DNA of 64,000 bases from CAYSUS01 sp964434165 (GCA_964434165.1 CAYSUS010000019.1:19997-83996), one strand, 5' to 3'. Shown: positions 16,538 through 25,922, counted from the first letter of the stretch. Notes: generated from the sequence alone by a model not told the origin. Translations and numbers: made by a program.

Positions 16538-18019
16538 ATGTCCGATGCCTACCCGCCCACCCAACCGTCCCCTGCCACCCAACCTGCCACGCGTCCCGGT
16601 GCTGTGTCGCCCTTCCCGGAGCCTCCGAAGCGCGACCCCTACGCCGCCTGGCGCATTCCCGGTTACCGGCGGTACGCCGTTAGCTGGTTCCTGATCACCT
16701 TCGGCAAAATGGTCGAGACGGTGGCCATGCTGGTCCACGTCCACCAGCAGGCCGGCCGGACCGATCCGTCGGGGGCCCCGCTGGCGCTGGGAATGATCGG
16801 CCTGGTGCAGGCGGTGCCCGTGATCCTCCTGGCCATCGCCGGAGGGCAGATCGCCGACCGCTTCGACCGCCGCCGCGTGTTGATGCTCATGCTGGGACTC
16901 GGCACGCTCGTGTCGCTGGGCCTGGCCCTGGCCTCGCGATGGGAGCTGTCCGTCGGGTGGCTCTACGCTCTGCTGGGGCTCGGCGCCGTGGCCGCGGCAC
17001 TCGGCAATCCGTCGCGGTGGGCGCTGCTGCCGCAGATCGTGCCGGCCGAGAACTTCTCCGGCGCGGTGGCCTGGAACAGCACGGTCTTCCAGATCGGCAC
17101 GATGACCGGACCGGCCGTGGGAGGCCTGATCCTTGCTTTGCGCCCCACCGCGTCCACGGCGTTCTTCCTCGTGGCGGTCTGCCGCCTGCTGGCCTTCCTG
17201 GCCATCGGCACACTCAAGTGCCGTCCTCAGGAGCGCTCCCGCGAGCCGATGACCTGGCAGAGCGTGATGGCGGGCATCCGCTTCGTGCGCCGCACGCCCC
17301 TGATCCTGGCCACGATCACGCTCGACCTGTTCGCCGTGCTGCTGGGCGGAGCCGTGTACCTGCTGCCGATCTTCGCCAAGTGGCTCGATCCCGGGCCCGT
17401 GGGCGTTGCGGTCCATTGGATCGGCCGATCGCTGGGCATGGAGGCCGTGGGATCGCTCGAGGGGATCGTCGTCGGTTTGATGCGATCCGCCGAGGCCGTC
17501 GGCGCCGTGACCATGGCCGTGCTCCTGACCCACCTGCCGGCCTTGAAGCGCCCCGGGCGGGCCATGCTCCTGGCCGTGGCCGGCTTCGGCGCGGCCACCA
17601 TCGCGTTCGGCCTGTCGCGGTCGTTCTGGCTGTCGCTGGCCATGATGTTCCTCATTGGGGCCATGGACAACATCAGCGTCGTGGTCCGCCACACCCTGGT
17701 GCAGATGCTTACGCCAGACCCCATGCGCGGCCGCGTCTCCGCGGTCAACGGCATCTTCATCGTGGCCTCCAACGACCTGGGAGGGATGGAATCGGGCATC
17801 ACGGCATGGCTCTTCGGCCCGGTGCTCTCGGTCGTGGGCGGCGGGGTCGGGGCGATCCTCGTCGTGATCGCCTGCGCCCGCACCTGGCCGGAGATCCTCC
17901 GGCTGGGCAGCCTGCACGAAGTGCGGCCCGAGCAGGCCGGCGTGCCGGAGGCGGAGACCGTGGACCTGGGGCGCATGGACACGACCGGGACGGCCGGCGA
18001 GAAATGCGCCGAGTCGTGA
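16538..18019 (+). CDS. MFS transporter, EntS/MFS_3-like
   Basis: A major facilitator of about 493 residues with the MFS_3 pattern: after a Pro-rich cytoplasmic N-terminus comes IPGYRRYAVSWFLITFGKM, and between helices 2 and 3 GGQIADRFDRRRVL, the family motif A. Further on are GNPSRWALLPQIVP, AVAWNSTVFQIGTMTGPAVGG and a C-terminal half with MRGRVSAVNGIF. Twelve helices can be counted. Related proteins export siderophores or drugs; the substrate here is unknown. Start choice is uncertain: ATG at 16538 gives the shortest sensible N-terminus, with ATGs at 16514 and 16457 also in frame. Confidence 0.88.
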   Translation: MSDAYPPTQPSPATQPATRPGAVSPFPEPPKRDPYAAWRIPGYRRYAVSWFLITFGKMVETVAMLVHVHQQAGRTDPSGAPLALGMIGLVQAVPVILLAIAGGQIADRFDRRRVLMLMLGLGTLVSLGLALASRWELSVGWLYALLGLGAVAAALGNPSRWALLPQIVPAENFSGAVAWNSTVFQIGTMTGPAVGGLILALRPTASTAFFLVAVCRLLAFLAIGTLKCRPQERSREPMTWQSVMAGIRFVRRTPLILATITLDLFAVLLGGAVYLLPIFAKWLDPGPVGVAVHWIGRSLGMEAVGSLEGIVVGLMRSAEAVGAVTMAVLLTHLPALKRPGRAMLLAVAGFGAATIAFGLSRSFWLSLAMMFLIGAMDNISVVVRHTLVQMLTPDPMRGRVSAVNGIFIVASNDLGGMESGITAWLFGPVLSVVGGGVGAILVVIACARTWPEILRLGSLHEVRPEQAGVPEAETVDLGRMDTTGTAGEKCAES

Positions 18020-18272
18020 GTCTCGCCTTCCGGCTTCGAGCGCGGCAATCGATGTCGCAAAGAGCCTCTCGCGTCCGCGATTGGGTCCTGTTGGCGGCCG
18101 TGCCGTGTGCGATCGGTGCGTGGCTCGTGGACGGGGGATGCGTTCGGCCGCACCGCGGGCCCCGGGCTGGCCAAGGCCGTGCAGGCCCCGGGCGCGCTCC
18201 TGGTGGCCGCCCTGCTGCCGCGCTTCGCCGCCGCGATCCTCGCCGTGGTCGGCCTCGCCGCGCTGCCCGACT

Positions 18273-18848
18273 TCAAACGGGTCCGGCAAGCTGCCGCTTC
18301 CCCCGCAGCGTGTACGCCGAGGCCACGCCGGCCACCGCGCCGCACAGGTGCCCGTCCCACGAGACGTGCGCCCCTTGGATGGGCAGGATGCTCGCCAGCA
18401 GCGTGCCGCCGTAGAGAAACGCCACGAGGATCGAAACCAGCAGGGCCATCAGGCGGCCTTCCAGAAGCCCCGACACGATGAGGAAGGCGACCAGCCCGAA
18501 CACCAGCCCGCTCGCTCCGACGTGCGTCACACCCCGGCCGAACAGCCACAGGAGGGCGCCGCCCACGACCACGATCTCCACGACGATCGCCCAGCTCTGC
18601 GCCCGCGACCCGGCGAGCAGCGCGAGCAGCACGAATAAGGGGATCGTGTTGCCGATCAGGTGGCGCAGCCCGTCGTGCAGAAACGGCATGGCCGCGATGC
18701 CCGGCAGTCCGGTGAGCGTGCGCGGTCTGAGGCCGAACGTCTGGCGGAGGCTGCCGCCCAGCAGCCAGTCGAGAAGGAACGCGGCCCAGATCGCGCCCAG
18801 AAAGACGAGCACTCCCTGTAGCTCCTCGCTCACTTTGTGCGTGGCCAT
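18273..18848 (-). CDS. Rhomboid-family intramembrane serine protease
   Basis: A 191-residue membrane protein with six hydrophobic segments. The catalytic Ser is in GASG (Ser 113) and the catalytic His in SWDGHLCGAVAG (His 167). The helix-2 motif FLHDGLRHLIGNTIPL supplies the HxxxxHxxxN pattern that forms the oxyanion region. The dyad is complete, so it should be active. Rhomboids cleave membrane proteins inside the bilayer; the substrate is unknown. The ATG at 18848 is chosen over one eight codons upstream because it begins right before the first helix region. It converges on the MFS gene. Confidence 0.92.
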   Translation of the reverse strand: MATHKVSEELQGVLVFLGAIWAAFLLDWLLGGSLRQTFGLRPRTLTGLPGIAAMPFLHDGLRHLIGNTIPLFVLLALLAGSRAQSWAIVVEIVVVGGALLWLFGRGVTHVGASGLVFGLVAFLIVSGLLEGRLMALLVSILVAFLYGGTLLASILPIQGAHVSWDGHLCGAVAGVASAYTLRGKRQLAGPV

Positions 18849-19089
18849 GAGGGCTCCGGGTTCGCGATCCACGGAAACGGCCGGGTGGGGCCTTCAGAAC
18901 ACAAGCATACCCTCTTCGGCCGACCGAGTCGCGAGAGGGGGTGTGATAAGAACGGCTGTGCGGGCAGAACCGGTCGGGCTCCCCCCACTCCACGACGCGA
19001 TGCCCGCGCAGCGACGAGAAGGAGCGCGGGGGGCGAGATCCGACTTCGGACGCCTGGCTGATGAAGTCCCGGCCGAACGTCACCCGACC

Positions 19090-22002
19090 CTACCGCCGCC
19101 CACCGTCGCTCTTGCTCAGCTCCTGCTCGAGCCAGCCCAGGTACTCCTGGCTGCCCGCGACGACGGGCAGGGCGAGCAGTTCGGGGGTGCGGTCGGGCTG
19201 GAGGCCGCGAATGGCCCGTTCCACCTGGGGAAAGAGACCTCGCCGGCTCTTGGCGTGACAGACCCACTGCGAGTTCGACTGGATCTCGCCCTGCCGGCGA
19301 AACACCCGAACCACCGGACCGTAAACCCGGACGTCCACCGCGAGGGTCTTCTCGACCAGGGCGCGGGCGATCCGGTCGGCCGCCACGGCCGAATCCACGC
19401 TGACGACGACCTCGATCGCATCGGAGCCGGCAGGCGCGGCCTGCGCCGGGGCCGGGGCGCCGAGCGCCGCTTCGATCTTGGCCACGGCCCCCCGAACCGC
19501 CTGGGTCGCCCGGGCGCGGAGCGCCTTGGTGTCGGCGTGGGTGGATGCGTCGAGATCCTTCAGCAGCGCGTCGAGGTCGGGCAAGGCCTCGCGCGAGAGA
19601 GTGCCGTAGTCGCCCAGCGACGTGACGATCCGCATCAGATCGCGGAGCATCGCGCCGTCGTCGCGCTGGAAGGCCTCCGCCCCGGCGTCGCGGAGGTTGC
19701 GCACGGCCTTGGTGTACGCCGGAACGGCCTTCCGCGGATCGGGCTCCACCCGCGACAGGGCCAGGAGGGCCGCCGACTCCAGCGCCCGCTCCGTCTTGCC
19801 CGGCTGGGAGTCATCCTTCAGCGAGCCGGGCTCTCCGATGCGAGCGACGACCTCGCACAGGGTCGGCACGGCCTGCTGGGCCCGCTTGTCGCCTGAGTCG
19901 AGTCGCCCTAGCGCGACCGCCACTCCGCCGCGGACCAGATCGTTCTTGTGTGTCAGGGCCGGGGTCAGGCCGTCGGCCACTGCATCGACGAGGTGGTCGC
20001 TCCGCTGCACGGAATACCAGTCCCAGTCGATCAGCTTCTGGCACGTGGCGGCGGCCGACGCCGCGTTGCCTTCGGCCACGGCGGCCAGGAGCTCGCCCGC
20101 GGCCACCGCGTCGGACCTGCCGTCCTTCAGGACGTCGAGGGCCGCCTGGCGGACTTCGACACGGCCGTTCCATCCGGCCCGCTGCACCAGCGCGGCGGCC
20201 ACTTCGTCCGAGCTCCCCACGGCGGCGGCCAGCCCGGCCGCCGCCCTGCTTCGCAGCGCGGCGTCCGCGGCCCCTTCCTCGAGGACCTTCAGCAGGGCCG
20301 GGGCCGCGTCCGCAGGGCGGGCAAGGTCCGCCTGCAAGGCGAGGTCCGCGATGCGAATCCGAAACGACGTGGAGGCCGACGACTGCCCGCGAAGCACCTC
20401 GGCCAGGTAGTCATTGCGGGTGCGGAGGACTTCGACCAGAATCTGCCGGGCTTCGTCGTTGTCCTGGATGACCTCTTCCATCAACGCCGGGGCCGCGGAT
20501 TCCGGCGGCGCGGCGACGATCGCCTCGGCCGCCGCCTTGCGAACGTCCTCGTGCTCGTCCCGAAGCGCCGAAGAGACCAGGGCCTCCGTGGTCGGCCCAT
20601 CCAGCGACCCGATCTGGCCCAGCAGCCGAGCGGCCCCGGCCCGGTAGGTGTGGCCGCCCTCGGCGTCGCGCGCCAGCCCTTGCACCACAAGCGGGGCGTT
20701 CTTCGAGCCGGGCTGGAGGATCACGGCAAGCAACGGGGCGAGCGCGGGCTCGACCGACGCCGGCATCCCCTCCCAGGCACGCTTCGCGGCGTGCAGCGCC
20801 TCGGCCCAGGCCTTCTCGTCGGGGTCGGGCTCGCCCGCCTCCGTGGAGGCGACCATGCCCAACTGGTAGCCGATCAGGAAGTACTCGGCCTCCGCCTCCT
20901 CCTTCGACCCGACCTCCTCCATTTCGTACATGGGGTCGGCGACGAAACGTACCATTTGCTCGGCCGGCAGCGCCCGCCAGTCGGCGATCTCCCTCACCCG
21001 GCAACGGAGGGCCAGCACATCGGGCTCGGGCGCCGCCCCCTCGAACCGCACCAGGCCGGTCTCGTCGCATTCCAGAAACGTGCCCTCCCACACATCGGCC
21101 TGGAGGTGCTCGTCGTATCCGACCAGGCGGATACCCAGCGCCGGCCAGCCGGCCAGGTAGGTCCCTCCGCCGCCCTGGAGGCTCAACGGCAGGGTCACGG
21201 CCATGACCACGCCCAGCACGACCGCCCCGGTCGTGATGTTCGTGATCGCCGAGACCGCCACGCTCCGCACGAAATCGATCTCCAGGGCCAGCCAGTAAAG
21301 CACCCCGAGCACCACGGCGCCCACCACGAACGCCGGACCGAGGAACCGGGGCGGCAGGCGGTCGGCCTGATAGAGCGAGAGCGCCAGCACGCAGTAGGCC
21401 GCCGTGATGAGCACCGGAAACACCGCGGCGGCGGGATCGGGCGCCTCCTCGCCGACCGCGCGGCATGCGAGCATCAACACGCCGGCCCCGACGACCAGCG
21501 ACGCCTCGATTGCCAGAACCAGCGTGACGACCGGACCAAACAAGTAGGCCGCGACGGCGGTCGCCCCCAGGGTGACGGCTATGAACGCGGCCAGCCAGAC
21601 CCTGGCCGACTGCCACCAGGGCGACGTCTCGGTCGCAGACTCCTCCTCCGCCTCCGCCCCCCCGCCGGTGTCGCCTTCGGGCATATCGACCGCCTCCACC
21701 GGCCGCTCACGCCCCGGCAGCTCCCCGTCGCAATACGGGCAGAGCATGTCCTCGGGGAAAACCCGGGCGTCGCACATCGGGCATCGCTCGACCTCGGGCC
21801 TCTTCCGCCGCCTCTTCCTCTTGCGCGTGGAGCGCGGCACGTCCGGGCGCCCCGGCTGGACCAGCTCGGGGGTGCTGTCCTCCCACTCGCCCGACGGCAC
21901 CGCCCACACGGCGTCGCATCGCGGGCAACGGACGTTCTTGCCCTCGCGGCCGTCCAGCACTTGCAGGCGCACTCCACAGGTGCACTTGATCTTCGTAACC
22001 AT
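19090..22002 (-). CDS. Zinc-ribbon, multi-helix membrane, HEAT-repeat protein with C-terminal CutA1 domain
   Basis: A 970-residue multidomain protein. Residues 5-31 are a CxC...CxxC zinc ribbon (Cys 7, 9, 26, 29); after a basic linker comes a second ribbon (Cys 74, 77, 88, 91). Residues 133-272 hold about five membrane helices. Residues about 400-840 are Ala-rich HEAT-like helical repeats. Residues 863-965 match CutA1: DRIARALVEKTLAVDVRVYG, RRQGEIQSNSQ, RRGLFPQVERAIRGL and PELLALPVVAGSQEYLGWLE align with the conserved CutA text. The usual His of the HPYE-type motif is replaced (QPDRTPEL), so metal binding by the CutA part is doubtful. It has its own promoter region and no operon partner. Function is unknown. 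Confidence 0.85.
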   Translation of the reverse strand: MVTKIKCTCGVRLQVLDGREGKNVRCPRCDAVWAVPSGEWEDSTPELVQPGRPDVPRSTRKRKRRRKRPEVERCPMCDARVFPEDMLCPYCDGELPGRERPVEAVDMPEGDTGGGAEAEEESATETSPWWQSARVWLAAFIAVTLGATAVAAYLFGPVVTLVLAIEASLVVGAGVLMLACRAVGEEAPDPAAAVFPVLITAAYCVLALSLYQADRLPPRFLGPAFVVGAVVLGVLYWLALEIDFVRSVAVSAITNITTGAVVLGVVMAVTLPLSLQGGGGTYLAGWPALGIRLVGYDEHLQADVWEGTFLECDETGLVRFEGAAPEPDVLALRCRVREIADWRALPAEQMVRFVADPMYEMEEVGSKEEAEAEYFLIGYQLGMVASTEAGEPDPDEKAWAEALHAAKRAWEGMPASVEPALAPLLAVILQPGSKNAPLVVQGLARDAEGGHTYRAGAARLLGQIGSLDGPTTEALVSSALRDEHEDVRKAAAEAIVAAPPESAAPALMEEVIQDNDEARQILVEVLRTRNDYLAEVLRGQSSASTSFRIRIADLALQADLARPADAAPALLKVLEEGAADAALRSRAAAGLAAAVGSSDEVAAALVQRAGWNGRVEVRQAALDVLKDGRSDAVAAGELLAAVAEGNAASAAATCQKLIDWDWYSVQRSDHLVDAVADGLTPALTHKNDLVRGGVAVALGRLDSGDKRAQQAVPTLCEVVARIGEPGSLKDDSQPGKTERALESAALLALSRVEPDPRKAVPAYTKAVRNLRDAGAEAFQRDDGAMLRDLMRIVTSLGDYGTLSREALPDLDALLKDLDASTHADTKALRARATQAVRGAVAKIEAALGAPAPAQAAPAGSDAIEVVVSVDSAVAADRIARALVEKTLAVDVRVYGPVVRVFRRQGEIQSNSQWVCHAKSRRGLFPQVERAIRGLQPDRTPELLALPVVAGSQEYLGWLEQELSKSDGGRR

Positions 22003-22197
22003 CGCGACCGCTTTTCAAAACGGATACGTCTGTACGTCGTCTTGCAGCCCACGTGGCTGCCGGGACGTCGCAGCCACGATCCCGCGAGAAACACCCAACC
22101 GCCTATGAAGCGTATACGTTTCGCCGGCTTTCCACAACCACAGGGCCGCCTCGGGGCTCGCCGCGATGGGGAGAAGACGCGAACGTCGCGCCGCCGT

Positions 22198-23379
22198 TCA
22201 CCATTCCTTAACCGTTCCCTCACTCGCCGCTTGCGCGTGGCGCACGGGAAGATCGTCTCGCGCCTCGCGCAGCGGCTCCTGCCCCAGGCGCAGGAACCAC
22301 CGCTGGAGCACGACGCGGCGCACGAACCACCGCTGCCCGAAAAGCGCGCCGGCGGCCGCGCGCCGCAGCCAGACCGGAATGTCGCGCATCGGTCCGCCCG
22401 ACTGGCGCCGTCCGAACCGCGCGACGATCCCTCGGGCGTAGCCTTCCAGGCGCGAAGGCGAGTAGTCCCCGCGCGCCCCAAGGATGGTGGCGGCGGCCAT
22501 CAAGCCCGACTCGACGGCCGGGCGGATGCCTTCCCCGCTTTGCGCGTAGGCCAGCCCGGCGGCGTCGCCCACCACGAGCAGCCCTGCGTCCACCAGCCGC
22601 CTCGGCGATCGGTCGTGCAGGAAGTACGCGTGCCCGCGGTAGCGCCCGGGCAGCACGCGGGGCACGCGGCCGCAGTCGGCCAGCCATCGGCGAAACGACT
22701 CCACGTGCGAGCCCAGCCCGTCGGGGTCCTCGCGTCCCAGTCCCACGTTCAGGTAGTCGCCCTTGCGGAAGCACCACCCGTATCCGGCCAGATCGGGGCA
22801 GAAGAAGACCTCCGGCGTCGGCCCCCGGACGCCGCACTCCTCTCGCGCCTCGGGCGGGAGCAGCAGCTCGATCTCCTGCGCGACCACCGGGCCGGCGCCG
22901 CCGGCTCCCTCCTCGACCCGCTGTCGGGCCACGGGGCAGAAATGCCCGCCCGCCGCGACGAGCATGGGTGTCCGCCACCGGTCATTGACGATCCATCGAT
23001 CCCCGTCGCGAACCGCGGTCCGGACCGCCTGGCCTGCCGCCACTTCCGCCCCGGTCCGCCGCAGAAGGTAATGGTCGAACTCGCAGCGGCGGATGCCGTA
23101 GCTGACCGGCCGCGGGTACTCCACGGCGACGGTCTTCCCGCCGATCAGCCCCACGCGAAAGCCCGTGATCGGCTGGATCACGCACGCGCGCCCGTACTGC
23201 TGCGGATCGAGGTCGAGCAGGTCGACCACGGCGGGGGTGATCCAGCCGGCGCAGACCTTGTCGCGCGGGAAGGTCGCCTTGTCGATGACCAGGACGCGCC
23301 CGCCCGACGCGCGGAGCCTGCCCGCGCAGGACGAACCGGCCGGCCCGCCCCCCACCACGATGACGTCGTAGTCCTGCAT
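22198..23379 (-). CDS. Geranylgeranyl-reductase-family FAD-dependent oxidoreductase
   Basis: A 393-residue flavoprotein. It starts MQDYDVIVVGGGPAGSSCAG, the Rossmann dinucleotide motif; then VIDKATFPRDKVCAGWITP, a hallmark of the GGR group; the central YGWCFRKGDYLNVGLG; and the second FAD motif LLVVGDAAGLAYAQSGEGI. The C-terminal 90 residues are helical and basic. GGR-type enzymes saturate double bonds of isoprenoid or other lipids at the membrane. Its ATG is 20 bp after the stop of the cyclopropane-fatty-acid-synthase-like gene on the same strand, so both likely act on the same lipid (inference). The upstream open frame is a shadow of that gene. Confidence 0.9.
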   Translation of the reverse strand: MQDYDVIVVGGGPAGSSCAGRLRASGGRVLVIDKATFPRDKVCAGWITPAVVDLLDLDPQQYGRACVIQPITGFRVGLIGGKTVAVEYPRPVSYGIRRCEFDHYLLRRTGAEVAAGQAVRTAVRDGDRWIVNDRWRTPMLVAAGGHFCPVARQRVEEGAGGAGPVVAQEIELLLPPEAREECGVRGPTPEVFFCPDLAGYGWCFRKGDYLNVGLGREDPDGLGSHVESFRRWLADCGRVPRVLPGRYRGHAYFLHDRSPRRLVDAGLLVVGDAAGLAYAQSGEGIRPAVESGLMAAATILGARGDYSPSRLEGYARGIVARFGRRQSGGPMRDIPVWLRRAAAGALFGQRWFVRRVVLQRWFLRLGQEPLREARDDLPVRHAQAASEGTVKEW

Positions 23380-23399
23380 GCACGGGCCCAGACCTGGCG

Positions 23400-24752
23400 T
23401 CACGCCCCCGCGGTGTCGCGATAGAGATACTCCCGGGTCCAGGGCAGATCGTTCGCGCCGCTGCGCGCGAACGTGACCTGGAAGAGCTGGAGGGCTCCGG
23501 AGGTGAAACCTGCCCGCGATCCGCTCAGGTAGAGCCGCCACGTGCGCACGAAGTGATCGTCGTACATTCGGCGGACCTGCTCGACGGCGCGCTCGAACCT
23601 CGCTCGCCAGTGTTCCAGCGTCAGCGCGTAGTGGCGCCGCAGGTTCTCCACGTCCAGCACCGACATCCCGATCGGCTCGAGGATCTCGACCATCTGGCGG
23701 ATCGTGGGCGCCACGGCGCCGGGGAAGATCCGCTTGAGGATCCAGCGATCCATGGGGATGGGGTGGTCCCTGCCGATCGAGTGAACCAGGCCCCGCCCCC
23801 CGGGCTTCAGGCACCGCGCGATCACCCGGCCCAGGTCGCGGTAGTGATCCGGTCCCACGTGCTCGAGCATCCCCAACGACACGAAGACGTCGTACTTCAC
23901 CTGGATGTTGCGATAGTCGTCTTCGACAAACTCCACGCGATCGGCAAGGCCTTCGGCCTCGGCCCGCCCGCGCGACAGGGCGACCTGGTTGCGCGACAGG
24001 TTGAATGCCCGCACGCGCACGCCGTAATGCCGGGCCATGTGCAGCGCCAGGGCCCCCCAGCCGCACCCGGCCTCGACCACCGACTCGCCGGGCTGCAGCC
24101 ACACCTTGCGGCACACGTGGTCCATCTTCGCGCGCTGAGCGTCTTCCAGCGAGTCCTCCGGGTGCCGGAAATAGGCGCAAGTGTAAAGCAGCTCCCGATC
24201 GAGCCAAAGCCGGTAGAAGTCGTTGCCCAGGTCGTAGTGGTGATAGACGTTGCGGCGCGACCGCGAGATCGTGTTCGACGCCAGCCGGCCGAGCCAGCGC
24301 GGGATGCCTGCCATCCACGGGCGCGATTCGCGCCCCTCAACCGCGGTCCTCCGAAAGATGATCTCCAACAGTCCACTCAGGTCGCCCTCGACCTCGATGC
24401 GGCCGTCGGCGTAGGAGTCGCCGAAACGCACGTCGGGGTCGAGACAGAGTCCGTAGAGCGTGCGGCGGTCGCGAATCGTCACGCGGGCCAGGGGCGCCTC
24501 GTTTGAGACGCGGATCTCGCGCCCGTCCCAGAGGACGATCGCCACGGGCGGGCTTCCCAGCCGCTTGAGCAAACGCCGAAGCATCCGCCGCTCAAGGCCG
24601 AAGACCCTTCGCGACCCCGAAGGGACGGCGGGGGGCGACCGATCGTGCCGCTCCGCGAAGAAGGGCTGGTCGAGGCTTCCATCCTCCTGGAGAGTCGAGC
24701 CGTCCTTCTCCCATTGCGGACGCTCGGGATCGGAAGCAACGCGCGACGCCAT
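23400..24752 (-). CDS. Cyclopropane-fatty-acyl-phospholipid synthase family methyltransferase
   Basis: A 450-residue SAM-dependent lipid methyltransferase. The N-terminal part (about 55-130) carries the CFA N-domain (IVLWDGREIRVSNEAPLARV); the core has HYDLGNDFYRLWLD, the CAYF substrate segment, motif I VVEAGCGWGALALHMARHYG, and VSLGMLEHVGPDHY. The Cys-Ala-Tyr-Phe and Glu-His residues expected near the active site are present. The family adds a methyl from SAM to an unsaturated acyl chain of phospholipids. The ATG at 24752 follows AAGGAGG, an excellent ribosome-binding site. First gene of a two-gene operon with a GGR-type flavoprotein. Confidence 0.93.
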   Translation of the reverse strand: MASRVASDPERPQWEKDGSTLQEDGSLDQPFFAERHDRSPPAVPSGSRRVFGLERRMLRRLLKRLGSPPVAIVLWDGREIRVSNEAPLARVTIRDRRTLYGLCLDPDVRFGDSYADGRIEVEGDLSGLLEIIFRRTAVEGRESRPWMAGIPRWLGRLASNTISRSRRNVYHHYDLGNDFYRLWLDRELLYTCAYFRHPEDSLEDAQRAKMDHVCRKVWLQPGESVVEAGCGWGALALHMARHYGVRVRAFNLSRNQVALSRGRAEAEGLADRVEFVEDDYRNIQVKYDVFVSLGMLEHVGPDHYRDLGRVIARCLKPGGRGLVHSIGRDHPIPMDRWILKRIFPGAVAPTIRQMVEILEPIGMSVLDVENLRRHYALTLEHWRARFERAVEQVRRMYDDHFVRTWRLYLSGSRAGFTSGALQLFQVTFARSGANDLPWTREYLYRDTAGA

Positions 24753-24926
24753 GACCGTCACCTCCTTGGGGTTGTGTGAAAGATGAGAGCACCTCGCGCC
24801 TCGCAACAAGGCGGAACCGCTCTTGCTATCATAGCGATTCCCCCCGCGACTGGCACCACCCCCCAAGGCCTGTTTGCCCGACGGCCGACCCCGACTCTTT
24901 GTCGGGCTGCCGCGCCTGGCCCGTGC

Positions 24927-25910
24927 CTACGCCCCGGGCACTTCCTGCTCGTCGCGCTGCGGACCGCTGACCAGCATCAGGCCGGCGATGGTCAGCCCGA
25001 TCCCCAGCGCGATCCACGCGTTCCAGCTCTCGCGAAACAGGACGATGCCGGCGATCGCCCCCATGGCCACCTGGCCCGCGTTGAGCACGTTGGCGTGAAC
25101 CACCGTGGTCAGTTGCAGCCCCGTGGTGATCGCCAGAAAGGCGAGGAAGTTGAACACGCCCGCCCCCAGCATGTACGCGAGCTGCTCGGGCGTGGTCGCG
25201 GCCAGGCCGGCCGGGCCAAGACGCACCAGGCTCAATAGCCCCAGGCACGCCACGCCCATCCCCGTGACGATGAGCATGATCACCGACACCGGCACGCCCC
25301 GCGCGCCGGTCACGCGGATCGAGATCGTCAGAAGCGCGAACACCGTCCCGGCCAGGCCCGCGGCGGCCACCCCCAGCACCATCAGGGCCGGCGACGGCGT
25401 GCCCGGCACCAGCGCTCCGGCCCGCACCGCGCCAAAGCGCAACACCACGATGGCCACCAGCAGCAGGGCAATGGCGACGACGGATCGGGTCGGCACGCCC
25501 TCGCCCAGCAGGATCCAGCCCATGAGGGCGCTGCCCGTAAGCATGCAGGCGAACACGGCCGGCATGGAGATCGCCAGGCCCACCACGCGGAAGGCCCACA
25601 TCAGCGGCAGGTTGCCCAGCAGTTGCGTGGTGGCCCCGACCGCGGCCAGGAGCAGCAGCCACCGCCACGGCGGCATGGCCTGGCGTCCGCGCCACGCCTG
25701 CCAGGCCAGCCACGGCCCAATGGTCGCCACGGTCACGACCTCCTTGACGGCCGTGGCCCACATCTCGTCGGTCGCCAGTTGGGTCAGCCGGCGCAGGCAG
25801 ACGTTGGCCGCCGTGTAGCCCAGGGCGGAGAGGATACAGCAGGCGGTGCCGAGAGCCACGGGACTCAGACCCAGCGGCCGGCGCGGAGGTTCGGGCGGGG
25901 CGCGATTCAC
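24927..25910 (-). CDS. EamA/DMT-family transporter
   Basis: A 327-residue inner-membrane protein with ten hydrophobic helices in two five-helix halves, as in EamA drug/metabolite transporters. The end of each half shows the family pattern, including VLFRESWNAWIALGIGLTIA near the C-terminus. The substrate is unknown. The start is a GTG at 25910 rather than a longer upstream frame: the GTG is six bases after a TACAAT box, and no ribosome-binding site precedes it, which fits a leaderless transcript. The longer N-terminal frame is Arg-rich shadow sequence. Confidence 0.82.
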   Translation of the reverse strand: MNRAPPEPPRRPLGLSPVALGTACCILSALGYTAANVCLRRLTQLATDEMWATAVKEVVTVATIGPWLAWQAWRGRQAMPPWRWLLLLAAVGATTQLLGNLPLMWAFRVVGLAISMPAVFACMLTGSALMGWILLGEGVPTRSVVAIALLLVAIVVLRFGAVRAGALVPGTPSPALMVLGVAAAGLAGTVFALLTISIRVTGARGVPVSVIMLIVTGMGVACLGLLSLVRLGPAGLAATTPEQLAYMLGAGVFNFLAFLAITTGLQLTTVVHANVLNAGQVAMGAIAGIVLFRESWNAWIALGIGLTIAGLMLVSGPQRDEQEVPGA

Positions 25911-25916
25911 AACCGC

Positions 25917-25922
25917 ATTGTA
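25917..25922 (-). promoter_or_regulatory. Candidate -10 box directly upstream of the EamA GTG start
   Basis: TACAAT on the minus strand, six bases before the GTG. A transcript starting at the usual distance would begin at or near the GTG itself. No good -35 was found, so this is tentative. Confidence 0.35.

Noticed and set aside
19948..23424. Plus-strand frame of 1,158 codons
   Set aside because: Antisense to the CutA1-fusion and flavoprotein genes, which have clear domain matches on the other strand.
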